This document shows positions 5,749-5,749 of a DNA stretch of 5,749 bases, piece after piece; the first letter of the stretch is position 1; each line of letters opens with the position of its first letter. The notes under the pieces are model-generated. The model saw nothing but the letters and a program-made list of their open reading frames with translations. It made no database searches and was not told the DNA's origin. This stretch comes from UMGS1532 sp045594795 (GTDB lineage Bacteria > Bacillota > Clostridia > Oscillospirales > Acutalibacteraceae): positions 1 through 5,749 of the forward strand of contig JAZNZF010000007.1 in NCBI GenBank assembly GCA_045594795.1. Direction: 5' to 3'. Made by a program: the position numbers and the translations under genes.

Positions 5749-5749
5749 G

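Overview
The window reads like chromosomal DNA of a low-to-moderate GC Firmicute, most likely a clostridial (gut-type) lineage. This rests on textbook sigma-A promoters, GGAGG-type ribosome binding sites, U-tailed intrinsic terminators, a tandem glycine riboswitch, ARG-box-like operators, and the short 'type 2' form of ArgC. The lineage is an inference from these features and protein style; no marker gene is present. Every gene I can support lies on the minus strand, so the biological reading order runs from high to low coordinates. I saw no transposase, phage gene, CRISPR array, rRNA or tRNA.

Right edge (5404-5748): the last ~103 codons of a glycogen/alpha-glucan phosphorylase (glgP), closed by a perfect 10-bp hairpin with a U tail.

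Middle (3430-5373): one self-contained unit. A sigma-A promoter drives a leader holding two glycine aptamers in tandem, joined by a leader-linker kink-turn helix. An intrinsic terminator, a strong RBS and an AGCS-family sodium:alanine/glycine symporter follow, and a strong terminator ends the unit. The riboswitch makes glycine the likely signal and probably a substrate. Pairing alternatives around the terminator suggest glycine turns the importer off.

Left half (1-3420): an arginine biosynthesis operon, argG-argH-argC. A consensus promoter lies immediately downstream of an AT-rich, helically phased block containing ARG-box-like operators. ArgG joins citrulline and aspartate, and ArgH splits argininosuccinate to arginine and fumarate. 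ArgC, cut by the left edge, catalyses an earlier step toward ornithine, so further arg genes probably follow beyond coordinate 1. ArgG and ArgH are separated by 89 nt holding a perfect 12-bp hairpin. argH and argC overlap by ATGA.

Three apparent long-ORF starts are too early. SD placement puts the likely starts at 1915 (argH), 3222 (argG) and 5052 (symporter). No undescribed gene system is evident. The parts most worth follow-up are the regulatory RNA before the symporter and the phased operator block before argG.
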